Part shown: piece by piece, positions 6,092 through 6,397 of the stretch
Layout: each line of letters starts with the position of its first letter
Position numbering within the stretch: position 1 is the stretch's first letter
Source of the DNA: JBOGZI01 sp050697275
GTDB lineage: Bacteria > Actinomycetota > Thermoleophilia > Solirubrobacterales > 70-9
Reading direction: 5' to 3'
Assembly (NCBI GenBank): GCA_050697275.1
Contig: JBOGZI010000165.1
Span: 1-6,397, forward strand
Length of the DNA: 6,397 nt
Translations under genes and position numbers: made by a program
Notes under the pieces: model-generated
The model's database searches: none
The model's input: only the letters and a program-made list of their open reading frames with translations
Told to the model about the DNA's origin: nothing

Positions 6092-6397
6092 AGTAGACGG
6101 GGAACCGGGGTTCGGGCTCCTGCCGGCGGGTGGCGAACAGCTTGATTGCCGCCAGCCCGAACAGGAATCCCCCGACGTGGGCGAAGTAGGCGACCCCCCC
6201 GCCGCCCCCGACCTCGGGGGTTGCGACCTGGCCGACCGCGGGCAGGAACTGCAGGATGAACCAGATGCCGAGCAGGATCAGCGCTGGGATCTCGACGATG
6301 GTGACGAAGAAGATGATGAAGACGAGGGTGAGCACCCGCGCCTGCGGGTGGAGCAGCGCGTAGGCACCTAAGACCCCCGCCACCGCCCCGCTCGCCC
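6090..6397 (-). CDS. Rhomboid-family intramembrane serine protease, C-terminal part
   Basis: Rhomboids cut membrane helices of other proteins inside the lipid bilayer using a Ser-His pair. The frame stays open to the right window edge, so only the C-terminal third or so is visible. Its first complete codons read ASGAVAGVLGAYALLHP, matching the GxSG motif, with the catalytic serine codon AGC at 6390-6392. A membrane helix follows (about 6270-6335), then a helix near the ILLGIWFILQF stretch. The last helix, AYFAHVGGFLFG, carries the catalytic histidine (codon at 6177-6179) and the GxxxG-type packing of family members. A short polar, basic tail ends the protein. A GTG at 6383 lies inside the GxSG motif and is not the true start. 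It is first of the visible minus-strand row, and its stop is 9 bases before the next start. Family assignment is firm; substrates are unknown. Confidence 0.93.
   Translation of the reverse strand, partial: ASGAVAGVLGAYALLHPQARVLTLVFIIFFVTIVEIPALILLGIWFILQFLPAVGQVATPEVGGGGGVAYFAHVGGFLFGLAAIKLFATRRQEPEPRFPVY

Noticed and set aside
4607..6371. Long + strand open frames opposite the carboxypeptidase, 62-residue and rhomboid genes
   Set aside because: They lie antisense to genes with catalytic motifs and read as low-complexity Arg/Ala/Gly sequence.

Overview
The window is very GC-rich, with G or C at most third codon positions, GTG as well as ATG starts, and a tRNA gene with no encoded CCA end. 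This points to an actinobacterium. The rhomboid C-terminus, the glutamate dehydrogenase and the small secreted beta-type protein resemble, from memory, proteins of the class Thermoleophilia (Solirubrobacterales and relatives). That placement is an inference. I see no insertion sequence, CRISPR array or phage gene, and the region looks like ordinary chromosome.

Layout. On the + strand come an acidic, proline/glutamate-rich low-complexity protein (14-985) and a small secreted protein (1043-1546). The secreted protein ends 15 bases from the stop of a convergent glutamate dehydrogenase gene (1562-2929, - strand). A 116-base divergent spacer separates that gene's start from a + strand tRNA-Ala(UGC) gene (3046-3118). 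Next is a 171-base non-genic stretch (3119-3289) with a short coding-like remnant and two hairpins. The rest is a tight - strand gene row. In transcription order it runs: a rhomboid-family intramembrane protease (cut by the right window edge), a 62-residue two-helix membrane protein, a D-alanyl-D-alanine carboxypeptidase (peptidase S11), a seven-helix membrane protein, and a protein with a possible PH-like domain and one C-terminal membrane helix. The first four genes overlap or lie within 9 bases of each other, and the last follows after 61 bases, so one transcript is likely.

How the genes may work together. The - strand row is entirely envelope proteins: one membrane protease, one peptidoglycan-trimming enzyme and three membrane proteins of unknown role. 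A shared cell-surface function is plausible but unproven. The glutamate dehydrogenase would link 2-oxoglutarate and ammonia to glutamate.

The observation most worth a second look is in that enzyme. The lysine of the family's GGAKGG active-site motif is read here as threonine (codon ACG, 2492-2494), while the other key residues are kept. Either this copy is a non-catalytic or regulatory paralogue, or a one-base error has entered the sequence. I found no clear new multi-gene defence or mobile system.
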